A DNA stretch of 64,000 nt from Allobosea sp. WAO (GTDB taxonomy: Bacteria; Pseudomonadota; Alphaproteobacteria; Rhizobiales; Beijerinckiaceae). Shown here in pieces: positions 52,594 to 60,274 of the stretch (positions are counted from its first letter, which is position 1; every line of letters begins with the position of its first letter). The position numbers and the translations under genes are program-made. The stretch covers positions 1-64,000 of the forward strand of contig NZ_JXTJ01000002.1 of assembly GCF_001509835.1 (NCBI RefSeq). Reading direction: 5' to 3'. The notes below the pieces were generated by a model. It saw only the letters and a list, made by a program, of their open reading frames with translations, had not been told where the DNA came from and did not search any database.

Positions 52594-54795
52594 ATGCGTA
52601 GCCTTCATCCTGTCGAAAAGCTGTTCGACACCTTCAATGAAGCCGGTGCGAGCGCCGCACCGGCCAAACCCGCCCCGCTCGACGTAGCGGATGCGGTGGC
52701 CCGCCATGCGCCGACGAGCGCAGCCGCTCCGCCGCATGTCATGGCTCAGCCCCCAGTTGCGGCTCCCGGCTTGCCCGAGACCTTCTATGAGCGCCACAGC
52801 ACCAATGTGGACACGGCGGAGCCGAAGCGGAAGAACCGCGTCGTCGGCTATGCGCGTCGTTCGAGCGCCAAGGAGTACAACGACTCAATCGATCGCCAGG
52901 AGCGGCTGATCAATGACGTGGCCATGGCCCAATGCGGGCGTGTCGTCGACGAAATGTATGTCGACGAGCACTTCAGCGGACGGACCTGGGAGCGCCCCGC
53001 CTTGAAGCGGCTCCTCGAGGACGCAAAGAACGGCGAGTTCGACGTCGTCATCATCGAGGATATCGACCGGCTCGCGCGCGATGTCCGCATTACGAGCCAG
53101 ATCAAGTACCTCTTCAAGCTCTACGGCGTGACGCTGATGAGCTGGCATGCCCGCGGCCCCGTTAACAATGCCGACATTGCGTTCCGCAGCTGGTATTCGG
53201 CTGAGCAGCTTGAAGCCCTGGCTAAAAACGTAGCTCACGGGACGCGAACCGCCATCGAGAAGGGGCTCGGCGTTGCGCAGATGCCGATCGGCTACAAGAA
53301 GGTTCCGGGGAACCGCGGTGTCTGGATCGTCGACGAGGAACTCCGTCCGCTAATTGTCCAGGCGTTTCAGGACCGGCTCGACGGCCTCCTTCTGCATGAG
53401 ATCGCCACGAAGTTGGCGAGTCATCCGCTCACTGCAACCCGGAGCTGGAATGTCGTCAGGGTCCGTCGGTTTCTGACCAATCCGAAATATCGCGGGCTGC
53501 ACGTCTGGGGCCGAACCAACCGACGTCTCAATCCGGAACTCGGATACAGCGTCTCGGAGCAGACCGGACCGAGCGACTGGGTCCATGTCGATCCAAGGCA
53601 TACCGCGCACTGGCAGATCGTCACCCCAGAAATGTGGAATGCGGTCTACAAGACAGTGAGCAAACACTATAGCAGGCCGACCAAGCGGCCACTCAGCGCG
53701 CTGAATGGCGTCGAGGTGACGTGCGGACATTGCGACACCGCGATGAAGTGGCGGTACCACAATTACGATGACCAGTGGCATGTGTTTTGCCCAAAACGCT
53801 GCATCGCATTCGCGCCCTTCGCTCGCGACGTTGAAGCTTGCGTTCTGAAGGCTGCTCGGAAGGTCCTTGCCGATCCGGAACTCGAAGGAATCTATCGAGA
53901 GGCCTTCGAAAAGCAGCGCCTTGTCATCACGGCGGAAGTGGAGGCCAAGCGAACGGCTTTGGCGAAACGCCTGATCGAGTTGACTGCATTGCTCGACAGA
54001 CTGTTCGACCAGGTCGTCGTGCAAGGCTTTCCAGCTGAGCAGGTTGCCGAACAGCGCAGCAAGGCGACCGAGGAACGCGAGGTCATCAAGCGCGCTCTGG
54101 CGGCACTGCCGGTCGCGCCTCCGGCAATCGAAGACGACGCCCGAAACACCCTGGTCAAAGCGTACGACATGATCGTCGAACGCCGCCACCGGCCCGACTT
54201 GGCAGACGATCCTGCCCAGGTGGAGCTTTACATCCATGCCTATGCGGCGGTTCGGCGGATGATCGGAACGGTCCGGATCAAGAGCGTCTTCGCAAGCCGT
54301 GCCTTCGAAGTCGAGACCACTTTGAAGGTGAACGCGATCTTCCATCGCACCAGCTACGGAGAAAGCCCGGTCGCCCAACGTGTGTTCAGCGATCTGATCG
54401 AGGGCGTGATACCGTATTTCAAGGGCGTGATCCCCGGTCGCTTGAAGGAGGCGGTTGCTACCGGTCTGTATGACGCCACGGACGAGCAGTTCGAGGCCGT
54501 CCTCCCGTTCATGCCGGAAAGCGTACTCAAGCAATTAAAGAGGTACGGATCGAACCCCAGGCTTGCGGTCAATCAGCTGTTCATCATGGGGCGCACCAAC
54601 ATGCCTTACGGATACCTTGATCCAGGCAGATGCCGGGAATATCCACGTCGCGGCCGCGGGATGGCCATTAAAGCGTGTCTGAAGGGAGGTGTTTGGGTGA
54701 GGATCTGCGAGGTGCTCGACAAGCAGTTTCCCGAGCTCGCCTGGAAAATGCATCGCGACATTCGCGCCTTTTATGATTACAACCGCAAAGAGTAA
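52594..54795 (+). CDS. Large serine recombinase with long N-terminal extension
   Basis: This 733-residue protein has a low-complexity Ala/Pro-rich extension (residues 1-80) before the resolvase domain: nucleophile Ser90 in VVGYARRSS, and IIEDIDRLARD near residue 155. The recombinase domain follows (about 215-330: QMPIGYKKVPG, RFLTNPKYRGLHVWG). A reduced zinc ribbon (CGHCDTAMKWR...CPKRC) lies near residue 378, then a coiled coil (about 445-500). The last 130 residues (QRVFSDLIEGVIPYFKGVIP, then MRICEVLDKQ-like helices) are unusual for the family and unrecognised. It is not the same lineage as the integrase at 43614. Confidence 0.88.
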   Translation: MRSLHPVEKLFDTFNEAGASAAPAKPAPLDVADAVARHAPTSAAAPPHVMAQPPVAAPGLPETFYERHSTNVDTAEPKRKNRVVGYARRSSAKEYNDSIDRQERLINDVAMAQCGRVVDEMYVDEHFSGRTWERPALKRLLEDAKNGEFDVVIIEDIDRLARDVRITSQIKYLFKLYGVTLMSWHARGPVNNADIAFRSWYSAEQLEALAKNVAHGTRTAIEKGLGVAQMPIGYKKVPGNRGVWIVDEELRPLIVQAFQDRLDGLLLHEIATKLASHPLTATRSWNVVRVRRFLTNPKYRGLHVWGRTNRRLNPELGYSVSEQTGPSDWVHVDPRHTAHWQIVTPEMWNAVYKTVSKHYSRPTKRPLSALNGVEVTCGHCDTAMKWRYHNYDDQWHVFCPKRCIAFAPFARDVEACVLKAARKVLADPELEGIYREAFEKQRLVITAEVEAKRTALAKRLIELTALLDRLFDQVVVQGFPAEQVAEQRSKATEEREVIKRALAALPVAPPAIEDDARNTLVKAYDMIVERRHRPDLADDPAQVELYIHAYAAVRRMIGTVRIKSVFASRAFEVETTLKVNAIFHRTSYGESPVAQRVFSDLIEGVIPYFKGVIPGRLKEAVATGLYDATDEQFEAVLPFMPESVLKQLKRYGSNPRLAVNQLFIMGRTNMPYGYLDPGRCREYPRRGRGMAIKACLKGGVWVRICEVLDKQFPELAWKMHRDIRAFYDYNRKE

Positions 54796-54833
54796 AGGCG
54801 CATGGAGTGCGCTCGATTGAACAAGGGCGAGGC

Positions 54834-55322
54834 CTAGATGGCCTTGCCCTTTTTGTTTGCGCCGGGCTTGCGACCAGGCCGCACCCGGTTCGGGTCGTTC
54901 AAGTCCGGCATCTTCCAGCCATCGGGGATAGCCACGTCGGCCGGCCAGAAAAAGCTGTCCAGGTTGAGCAGCTTGCCCGAGGCTGCCCGGTTGTACATCA
55001 GGCGGTACAGAAGCGCGTTCGAGACGGTTCCGCGATTCGGATGAACCTTGTGGATTTCCGGGGCTGCCATCGGCTGACCTTCGCGGAGAATGATATTCAC
55101 CGCCTCCTTGATCCAACGATTGTTGCGCTGGCGCGCCGTCGCGTCTGCCGGATCGCTCGCATCTTCGTTATCAGGCGCGCCGGTTGCGCCATTATCTCGC
55201 AGAATCTCCAGATAATGGACGATTCCAGCCTTCTTTCGGGCCAACCCCAGAAGCTGCATCTCGACATCGCGCAGCTCCTTTTCGGCGAAGGCGATGGCCT
55301 GCTCTTTATCGAGTTCGGTCAT
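54834..55322 (-). CDS. Unknown protein with C-terminal winged-helix-like region
   Basis: This 162-residue protein has an N-terminal helix (ELDKEQAIAFAEKELRDVEMQLLGLARKKAG region), an acidic linker (DNEDASDPAD) and a C-terminal part that looks like a winged helix (RWIKEAVNIILREGQPMAAPEI, then VSNALLYRLMYNRAASGKLL). The basic tail is RPGRKPGANKKGK. It is probably DNA-binding. It is divergent from the 55435 gene with an operator-like repeat between. The ATG at 55322 is preferred, with CGGAG before it. Its 3' end converges with the large recombinase. Confidence 0.6.
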   Translation of the reverse strand: MTELDKEQAIAFAEKELRDVEMQLLGLARKKAGIVHYLEILRDNGATGAPDNEDASDPADATARQRNNRWIKEAVNIILREGQPMAAPEIHKVHPNRGTVSNALLYRLMYNRAASGKLLNLDSFFWPADVAIPDGWKMPDLNDPNRVRPGRKPGANKKGKAI

Positions 55323-55359
55323 GATTTGTACTCCGTACTGGATCATTGAGTCGGTGGAC

Positions 55360-55380
55360 GAGCAAAATACGTTATTGCTC
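55360..55380. promoter_or_regulatory. Operator-like GAGCAA-N9-TTGCTC repeat
   Basis: GAGCAA (55360-55365) and TTGCTC (55375-55380) form an inverted repeat with a 9-base spacer, midway between two divergent genes (38 and 54 bases from their starts). It is a candidate binding site for the winged-helix-like protein encoded at 54834. Confidence 0.5.
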
Positions 55381-55434
55381 AAATCCATAAAACAGAGTTT
55401 CTTGATCGTCATCTGCAACCCATGGAGACGACAG

Positions 55435-56010
55435 ATGTCGACCTTCTCGCCGGCCCTTGCGGCCATCCTCGCCGACTGCCACGACGACGCACCGAACGCT
55501 CGCCTTTCCAAGGCCACAACGACCGTGGCTCTCGCCGATCTCGACTACATCGGGCTCGTCACTCGCATGCCCGTGAACTGCCCAGCGCCGCTCCCTGAAG
55601 GCGTGACCGCCCTCACGACCCTCGCCGAAATCCTCGAAGAAGATTATGCGGGCATCCAGAACGTCACGGACAATGATCCCAGCTTCGCTATGGATCTTCA
55701 GGACCGCCGCACCGCCTTCGCCGGCAACCTCTACCACGTCATTACCCCGACGCGGTTCCTGGCCAGCCTCAAGCGAATGCGCTTCAGCGAAATTGCGGTT
55801 TACCGTCGCCTGAAGCAAAATCCGTTGCGTCACAACCGGCTGCTGCTCGCGACCGTTGCCAGCCACTACGGCCTGCCGATCGTCAGCTCGAACCGCTACT
55901 ACGTCCACCTGCGCCGCGACATTCCGCTGCCTGCGGGCGTGTTCGATCCGGTAACGGGTGAATGGGCCCTGCGCCCCACCAACCTGACGGACGCCCCTCC
56001 GCTGGATTAA
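55435..56010 (+). CDS. Unknown protein
   Basis: I do not recognise this 191-residue protein. It is soluble, mixed alpha/beta, with no signal or membrane helix. Recognisable stretches are ALADLDYIGLVTRMPVNCPA, TTLAEILEEDYAGIQNV, and LKRMRFSEIAVYRRLKQNPLRHNR, which could bind nucleic acid because of its basic helix. The ATG at 55435 follows GGAGACGACAG. It is divergent from the 54834 gene, and the two may form a two-gene module. Confidence 0.6.
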   Translation: MSTFSPALAAILADCHDDAPNARLSKATTTVALADLDYIGLVTRMPVNCPAPLPEGVTALTTLAEILEEDYAGIQNVTDNDPSFAMDLQDRRTAFAGNLYHVITPTRFLASLKRMRFSEIAVYRRLKQNPLRHNRLLLATVASHYGLPIVSSNRYYVHLRRDIPLPAGVFDPVTGEWALRPTNLTDAPPLD

Positions 56011-56832
56011 TCCAGTGAAATCCATCGGCCCCTCTCCAGGCCGCGGGCTCCCTGCCCGCGACCTTTCTGTATCCGCCGTCTCGCACTGGCCGCCCGAGAC
56101 GCTGCAGGCCCGCACAGCCCCCGCGCTGGCCCACTGAGCCGACCGCCGGGCATCCACACCGGTCAAGCACGAGACGCTGGCACCGCCACGCTCATATCCG
56201 ACCCGATACCCAAAACCACGCATCGGAAACTCCACTTCAATGGGGCCGTCGTATTTTCGCGCCCCCTCTTGTGGATATACACCTATAGTATCCGATTGCC
56301 CCCTTCAAGTATTTTTTTGATAAACCCGGGGATATCCGCCTGCTGCGTTTTTTGCGATTCCGATGCTGCCCCTCAAGGGTCAGCACCGGAATCGCAATTT
56401 TCCCACCATGTCTAAACAATTGTTTTTGCTTTCGATTTTCCGATACTTAAAATTCTAGCTATTTTTTTGGCCCAGAACACGCGATTGGCGAACCGCGAAA
56501 CTGACTAGCGCGACCGGAAAAACCGACTATCGCAGGCCTGCGCCGGATCCCCGCAGTTATCGGCCTATCGTATATTTTAGAATACCGCGCCGATATAGAC
56601 ATAAAATCGCGAAAATCAATACGCTGACAATGCCATAAAATGGCGATTCTCTTTGAATAATAGAGTATAAGTTCAAATAATAATGAAATCTGCTTAGGCT
56701 TATCGTTACCCTCAAGCTTAAGGCTGCCACGCTCTTTTCGGCCCCCATTCATCGCAGGTTGCGAGGCCCGAAGCCTTCGCATCAGACTGAGCCGCCCCAT
56801 GTCATCGAGCGCCTCGAAGCTGGATTGCCGCA
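56011..56832. other. AT-rich intergenic region
   Basis: This 820-base stretch is clearly richer in A and T than its surroundings, particularly 56240-56760. Short frames on both strands (for example 56459-56833 minus, 124 codons) show no protein-like pattern. It contains the long hairpin at 56352-56397 and presumably the promoter of the TIR gene. It looks like recently acquired or untranslated DNA. Confidence 0.5.
56352..56397 (+). terminator. 17-bp hairpin followed by TTTT
   Basis: TTGCGATTCCGATGCTG (56352-56368) pairs with 56381-56397 at 16 of 17 positions, with a loop that itself can form CCC-CTCAA-GGG. On the plus strand TTTT follows (56398-56401). It is either an intrinsic terminator for a transcript from the left or the end of a small RNA. 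No gene ends within 340 bases of it. Confidence 0.5.
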
Positions 56833-57441
56833 ATGACCGATTTCTTCATCAACTACACGAGCGCGGACAGCCAGTGGGCGGAGTGGATTGCCTACGTCCT
56901 CGAGGAGAGAAGCTTCAAGACAATAATTCAGGCTTGGTACTTCATACCTGGCAGCAACTTCGTGCTGGAAATGCAGCGCGCAACGTCCCAGGCTGACCGG
57001 ACAGTTCTGGTGCTCTCCCCCGACTATCTGCGCTCCGGAATGGCATCTTCGGAATGGGCACGCGCGTTCAACCGTGATCCCGAGGGACTGGAGCGCAAGC
57101 TGCTTCCGGTTATGGTCAGGCGTTGTGAGCCAGACGGCCTGCTCGCATCGATCGTTCAGGTTCGGATAGATGCCATGGACGAAGATGCAGCCCGTGACGC
57201 CGTGCTGGCGAGCGCAAGCCGGGCGCGCGCAAAACCTTCTGGGCCACCTCCGTTCCCTGGACACCCGCCAGTTCCGGATCGCAGGCAATTTCCAGGCGCC
57301 GGGCGACCGCCTGAGCGGCGCAATAAGACCGTTCTGCCGAAAGTCAGGACGCCTCTCACGGTCCCGACCGCCGAAGGTTTTCCAAAGCGGCTTTCGTCGC
57401 GATCCGGCGCATCTTTGGTGAGAACTTGGATGAGGCGGTAG
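56833..57441 (+). CDS. TIR-domain protein, truncated before its partner domain
   Basis: This 202-residue frame has a full TIR domain at residues 1-135: DFFINYTSADSQWAEWIAYVLE, the SNFVLEMQRATSQADRTVLVLSPDYLRS region (VLSPDYL is the conserved strand) and MASSEWARAFNRDP with the SEW Glu-containing motif of NADase-type TIR domains. The linker ARAKPSGPPPFPG...QFPG matches the segment that in TIR-NB-ARC-TPR proteins leads into the NTPase. Here the frame ends shortly after, with no NB-ARC. It is probably the 5' remnant of a larger gene, or a stand-alone TIR effector. Confidence 0.75.
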   Translation: MTDFFINYTSADSQWAEWIAYVLEERSFKTIIQAWYFIPGSNFVLEMQRATSQADRTVLVLSPDYLRSGMASSEWARAFNRDPEGLERKLLPVMVRRCEPDGLLASIVQVRIDAMDEDAARDAVLASASRARAKPSGPPPFPGHPPVPDRRQFPGAGRPPERRNKTVLPKVRTPLTVPTAEGFPKRLSSRSGASLVRTWMRR

Positions 57442-57968
57442 CTGAGAATGTCAGGCTGGATTCCGACATCACCGATGCGACGGCGACCGATTTCCGAGCG
57501 AAACCGTTTTCTGGACGGCGTCAGCAAGGGGACATGCCGGACTTGGCTCGGCGGCATGATGGGGCCTAACAACATATGCTTTGCCGAGGGGCGTTTGGGG
57601 ATGGCTGCAGCGAGATTTTAGCACCCTCGATGGACGGCGATCAGTTGGCGCTATCGGCATCGATGGCAATCGGCATGTCAGATTTCGAGCGTACTGCAAA
57701 CATGCAGGCGCTCTCTCCCGAGCAGGCGGCGGAGTACCTCTGGCGCCGCTTCAATCGGGCGTTTCGATTTTGTGACTGAGCCAGTTCGCCCGTAGCGACC
57801 GCGCGTCGAGGACAGCACGGCGCCCAAAGCGATTTGTAACCGGCAGCATGCCTCGACACCTGTTACCTGCTACCCGGAGTATGCTCATCAGAGCGCCTAG
57901 CAGATCGCCGGTGACCAAGGATTAAGCCGTTCTTAGCAAGGATCATCTAGCTCCTCCTTGAGGTGCCG
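57442..57968. other. Region of gene remnants after the TIR gene
   Basis: There are no intact genes in these 527 bases. A short coding-like remnant in another frame (about 57330-57570: FSKAAFVAIRRIFGENLDEA...) and a second one (about 57660-57779) that contains ALSPEQAAEYLWRR are visible. The latter loosely recalls the LSxEEAxxLL motif of NB-ARC proteins, so this may be the decayed continuation of the TIR gene. A 19-base element at 57857-57875 is listed separately. Confidence 0.45.
57857..57875 (-). repeat. Second copy of the GGGTAGCAGGTA element
   Basis: Read on the minus strand this is GGGTAGCAGGTAACAGGTG. It matches 17 of 19 bases of the left arm of the inverted repeat at 48922-48940. It lies 94 bases before the orphan gene at 57969. 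Confidence 0.6.
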
Positions 57969-58937
57969 ATGATCCTGACACTGCCTTATGCGTACAGCTT
58001 ACGCTGTCTTGAACGCCGAAAGGCCGGAGAACGAATTCAGATCGTTCGGTCGCAAGTTGCCGTAAAAATCGCTAGCGCCCCTGGTGAGGCTATCACCGCC
58101 GTCGGTCTCGAACATGATCTCGATGGAATGATGCAGTTGTATCTGTCTTACGGCGGCAAGCTTTTCGTCAGAGCGACCTACCGCCAGGGATACACGTCGG
58201 TCAAAGCGGAGGATTTTCAGCGGCTGGTGGATCGGATACCCTGTCGTCAGCGCCCGGCTGATTGGAATGAACGGGAATTTCCGAAGCCGCGAGGAAGCCC
58301 GCTTTCCTGGAACAATTTCGACGGCGTACATCGGATTGATGCGCTTACGATCAGAAAGCGGATTGATGACGATCAGCAGGCACGCGAGGCTGAAGCGTCG
58401 ACGTTTTACGCAAGCGCGCTGCTGCATGTCGGCGATGGCATTCTGATGCAGGTGCCAGAACCGGTGTGGCGCATCTTGGAGCAGCCCACCGGTGTGTGGA
58501 AGATCGAGCTTGATCGCGGCCCTTCTCCGAGGAAGGCAGAATATGAATTCGCCGTCACAAGCAGACGCAGAGCGCACGAGTTCATCACTCGGGTGCTGGG
58601 CGGGCGTGTCGATGGCGTGAACGTGCCCCATTCCCTGGAAAAACATGCTCTTGGTGGCGAGAACGACATCGTCGCGGTAGCGCAAAGGATCATTCAGGAA
58701 CTCGATTTGAACGGCGAGTTCAGCGCGCAGGCAGCAGCTGACTCTCGCGAGCTCGCGATCCTGTCAGCCGACGAGCTCGTGAAGCGGCGGCCCCAATGGC
58801 TAGCAGGATCAGCATTGCCCTCGAACGACCAGCTTCGTCTTCGCTGGCTATTTGAGCGAGAGAAACTTGATAGTGAGGGCTGGTGGCTCGACTACCTGGC
58901 GTCATGCTCTGAACTTGACGAGTTGCCCCTCGCATAG
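57969..58937 (+). CDS. Unknown 322-residue protein
   Basis: No family was recognised. It is a soluble, mixed alpha/beta protein: strands such as IVRSQVAVKIAS and MQLYLSYGGKLFVRATY in the first third, an acidic helix (IRKRIDDDQQAREAEAS) in the middle, and a helical C-terminus (LRLRWLFEREKLDSEGWWLDYL). The ATG at 57969 follows TGAGG at a good distance; the GTG at 57963 is the alternative. Neighbours on both sides are debris, so it appears to stand alone. Confidence 0.6.
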   Translation: MILTLPYAYSLRCLERRKAGERIQIVRSQVAVKIASAPGEAITAVGLEHDLDGMMQLYLSYGGKLFVRATYRQGYTSVKAEDFQRLVDRIPCRQRPADWNEREFPKPRGSPLSWNNFDGVHRIDALTIRKRIDDDQQAREAEASTFYASALLHVGDGILMQVPEPVWRILEQPTGVWKIELDRGPSPRKAEYEFAVTSRRRAHEFITRVLGGRVDGVNVPHSLEKHALGGENDIVAVAQRIIQELDLNGEFSAQAAADSRELAILSADELVKRRPQWLAGSALPSNDQLRLRWLFEREKLDSEGWWLDYLASCSELDELPLA

Positions 58938-59324
58938 AGGGCAATCCGCCATTCGGCTCGCCATCCATGACGTTGACTATGCCGCCGTAGAACTCGAAAT
59001 ACTGGGCGGTCAGGTCCATCACGCGGCCATCTCGCGCTTCGGCTTGCCGGTCTCGGCGGATTTGACCGCGCCAAGCCGCTCCTCGCTCGCCCGCACCCGA
59101 CGCCCGATCTCGACGAGGATGCGGCCCCGTTCGGAGGGACGCATGTCGCGCCAGGCCGGAAAGGGGCGCTGAGCGGCCGTCATGGCGGCATCGACATCCG
59201 CCCCGCCGCTGTCTGCAGCGCGACGCGAGAGGCGTCCGGTACGTGGATCGGCGTGATCGAGATAACGACCGGCCTGCGGCTCCACGATCCGGCCGTCGAT
59301 GAAATTGTCGGTGACCGTCATCAT
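58935..59324 (-). pseudogene. Aldehyde dehydrogenase N-terminal fragment, frameshifted
   Basis: Residues 1-101 in one frame (NFIDGRIVEPQAGRYLDHADP, AFPAWRDM-like PFPAWRDMRPSERGRILVEIGRR, AETGKPKREM) are the start of a betaine-aldehyde-dehydrogenase-type enzyme. After a frameshift near 59030 the homology goes on as DLTAQYFEFYGGIVNVMDGE and then stops. About 75% of the enzyme, including the catalytic Cys, is missing. Confidence 0.75.
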
Positions 59325-59379
59325 GCGGCTTCCTTTCGACTCGCGCTCGCGAGGCGGTTCTCACCGCTCCTCCCGCCCA

Positions 59380-59658
59380 GTTCGCGTAGGGCGTGTTCTT
59401 GGCCATGCGTCTATTCCAGTCGGGGGCGCCATCGTCCCACCAAACCGGGCCGCGTTCGCCGAGCGCCACCTTCGCGGCATCGACGGCCGCTCGGGCCGCC
59501 GCCATGTCGCCATCGCCGCGCTTGGCGTCCTTGACCGCTCGACGAGCATCCATGAGTGCGGAGACGAAGCGGTGACGGCGGTCCTCGGGAATGGACGGGT
59601 CGGTTGAGCGCCACAGCCTGCCGGCGACCAGAGTGGTCGGATGCGAGCGCCCGCTCAT
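59380..59658 (-). pseudogene. Fragment of a conserved small gene downstream of umuC
   Basis: The ATG at 59658 overlaps the stop of the umuC fragment (ATGA). About 93 residues look like a real protein (RHRFVSALMDARRAVKDAKR, ALGERGPVWWDDGAPDWNRR, NTPYANW); then the frame runs on into unrelated DNA. I do not know the function. The tail seems to have been lost at the junction with the aldehyde dehydrogenase fragment. Confidence 0.55.
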
Positions 59659-60224
59659 GCCGCCCCTACGACCGGAAGTTCGTCGAGCCGCGTCGTGTAC
59701 CGCGGAGACCGCATCTCGAACTTCGTGATCCATTTCGAACGCCGTTGCGCGACGCCTGCCGCCGCCGGAAAGACAACGCCGCGACCGTGCCGCCTGTTGC
59801 AGGCATCTAGGGCTTCCATCAGTCGATCGCTCCTCTCGCGATCGAACGCCCCGATCAGGGCGCGCTGCGAGCCATCGAGCGGCACGAGGTCGACCGTCAT
59901 CAGCCCAGCCTTGGCGTAGCGGTATCCCGGCTTCCAGATTCGGCGGGCGCCCCACTTGGCGGCGCGGACCAGTACGAGCGTGTCGTCGGTTGCCTCGGGG
60001 AAGTCGACCGTGGTCGAGACCGATCTGGCCTGTCCGCCGTCGTGTGGCGAGGTATGATAGAAGATGGTGACGTGGTCCGCCGCGAGGCGGTGGTGGCGCA
60101 GCTTCTCGCCGAGGCGCGTGGCATGCGCGGCTAGCCGCGCTTGAATCTCGCGAGCGGAGCGGGAAACGCGAGGTCCCTTCTGGGCAAGGGTGCTCAGAAA
60201 AAACCAGCGCCCCGAAGAGTAAGC
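59655..60224 (-). pseudogene. umuC: DNA polymerase V UmuC-type, C-terminal fragment
   Basis: An open frame of about 190 codons without a family start encodes the little-finger and tail region of a Y-family polymerase: ATRLGEKLRHHRLAADHVTIFYHTSP, SVSTTVDFPEATDDTLVLVRAA, RIWKPGYRYAKAGLM, and a DUF4113-type end (RLMEALDACNRRHGRGVVF...SPRYTTRLDELPVV). The catalytic palm and fingers are missing. The break lies next to the katE terminator, suggesting katE and umuC debris were joined by a rearrangement. Confidence 0.8.
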
Positions 60225-60237
60225 CTAGAGGCGCTGG
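60195..60237 (-). terminator. Rho-independent terminator of katE
   Basis: On the minus strand CCAGCGCC (60237-60230) pairs exactly with GGCGCTGG (60211-60204), followed by TTTTTTC. It starts 38 bases after the katE stop codon. This is a classical intrinsic terminator. Confidence 0.85.
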
Positions 60238-60274
60238 CCGCGAGCAAGGTCATCGAAGTCGTCGGCTCACTTCT

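Noticed and set aside
56459-56833. 124-codon minus-strand frame in the AT-rich spacer
   Set aside because: No ribosome binding site of note and no protein-like pattern. It could be real, but the sequence does not support it.
58720-59955. 411-codon minus-strand open frame
   Set aside because: It joins pieces that belong to different frames (umuC tail, small gene, aldehyde dehydrogenase) and runs antisense into the 57969 gene. Treated as separate fragments.
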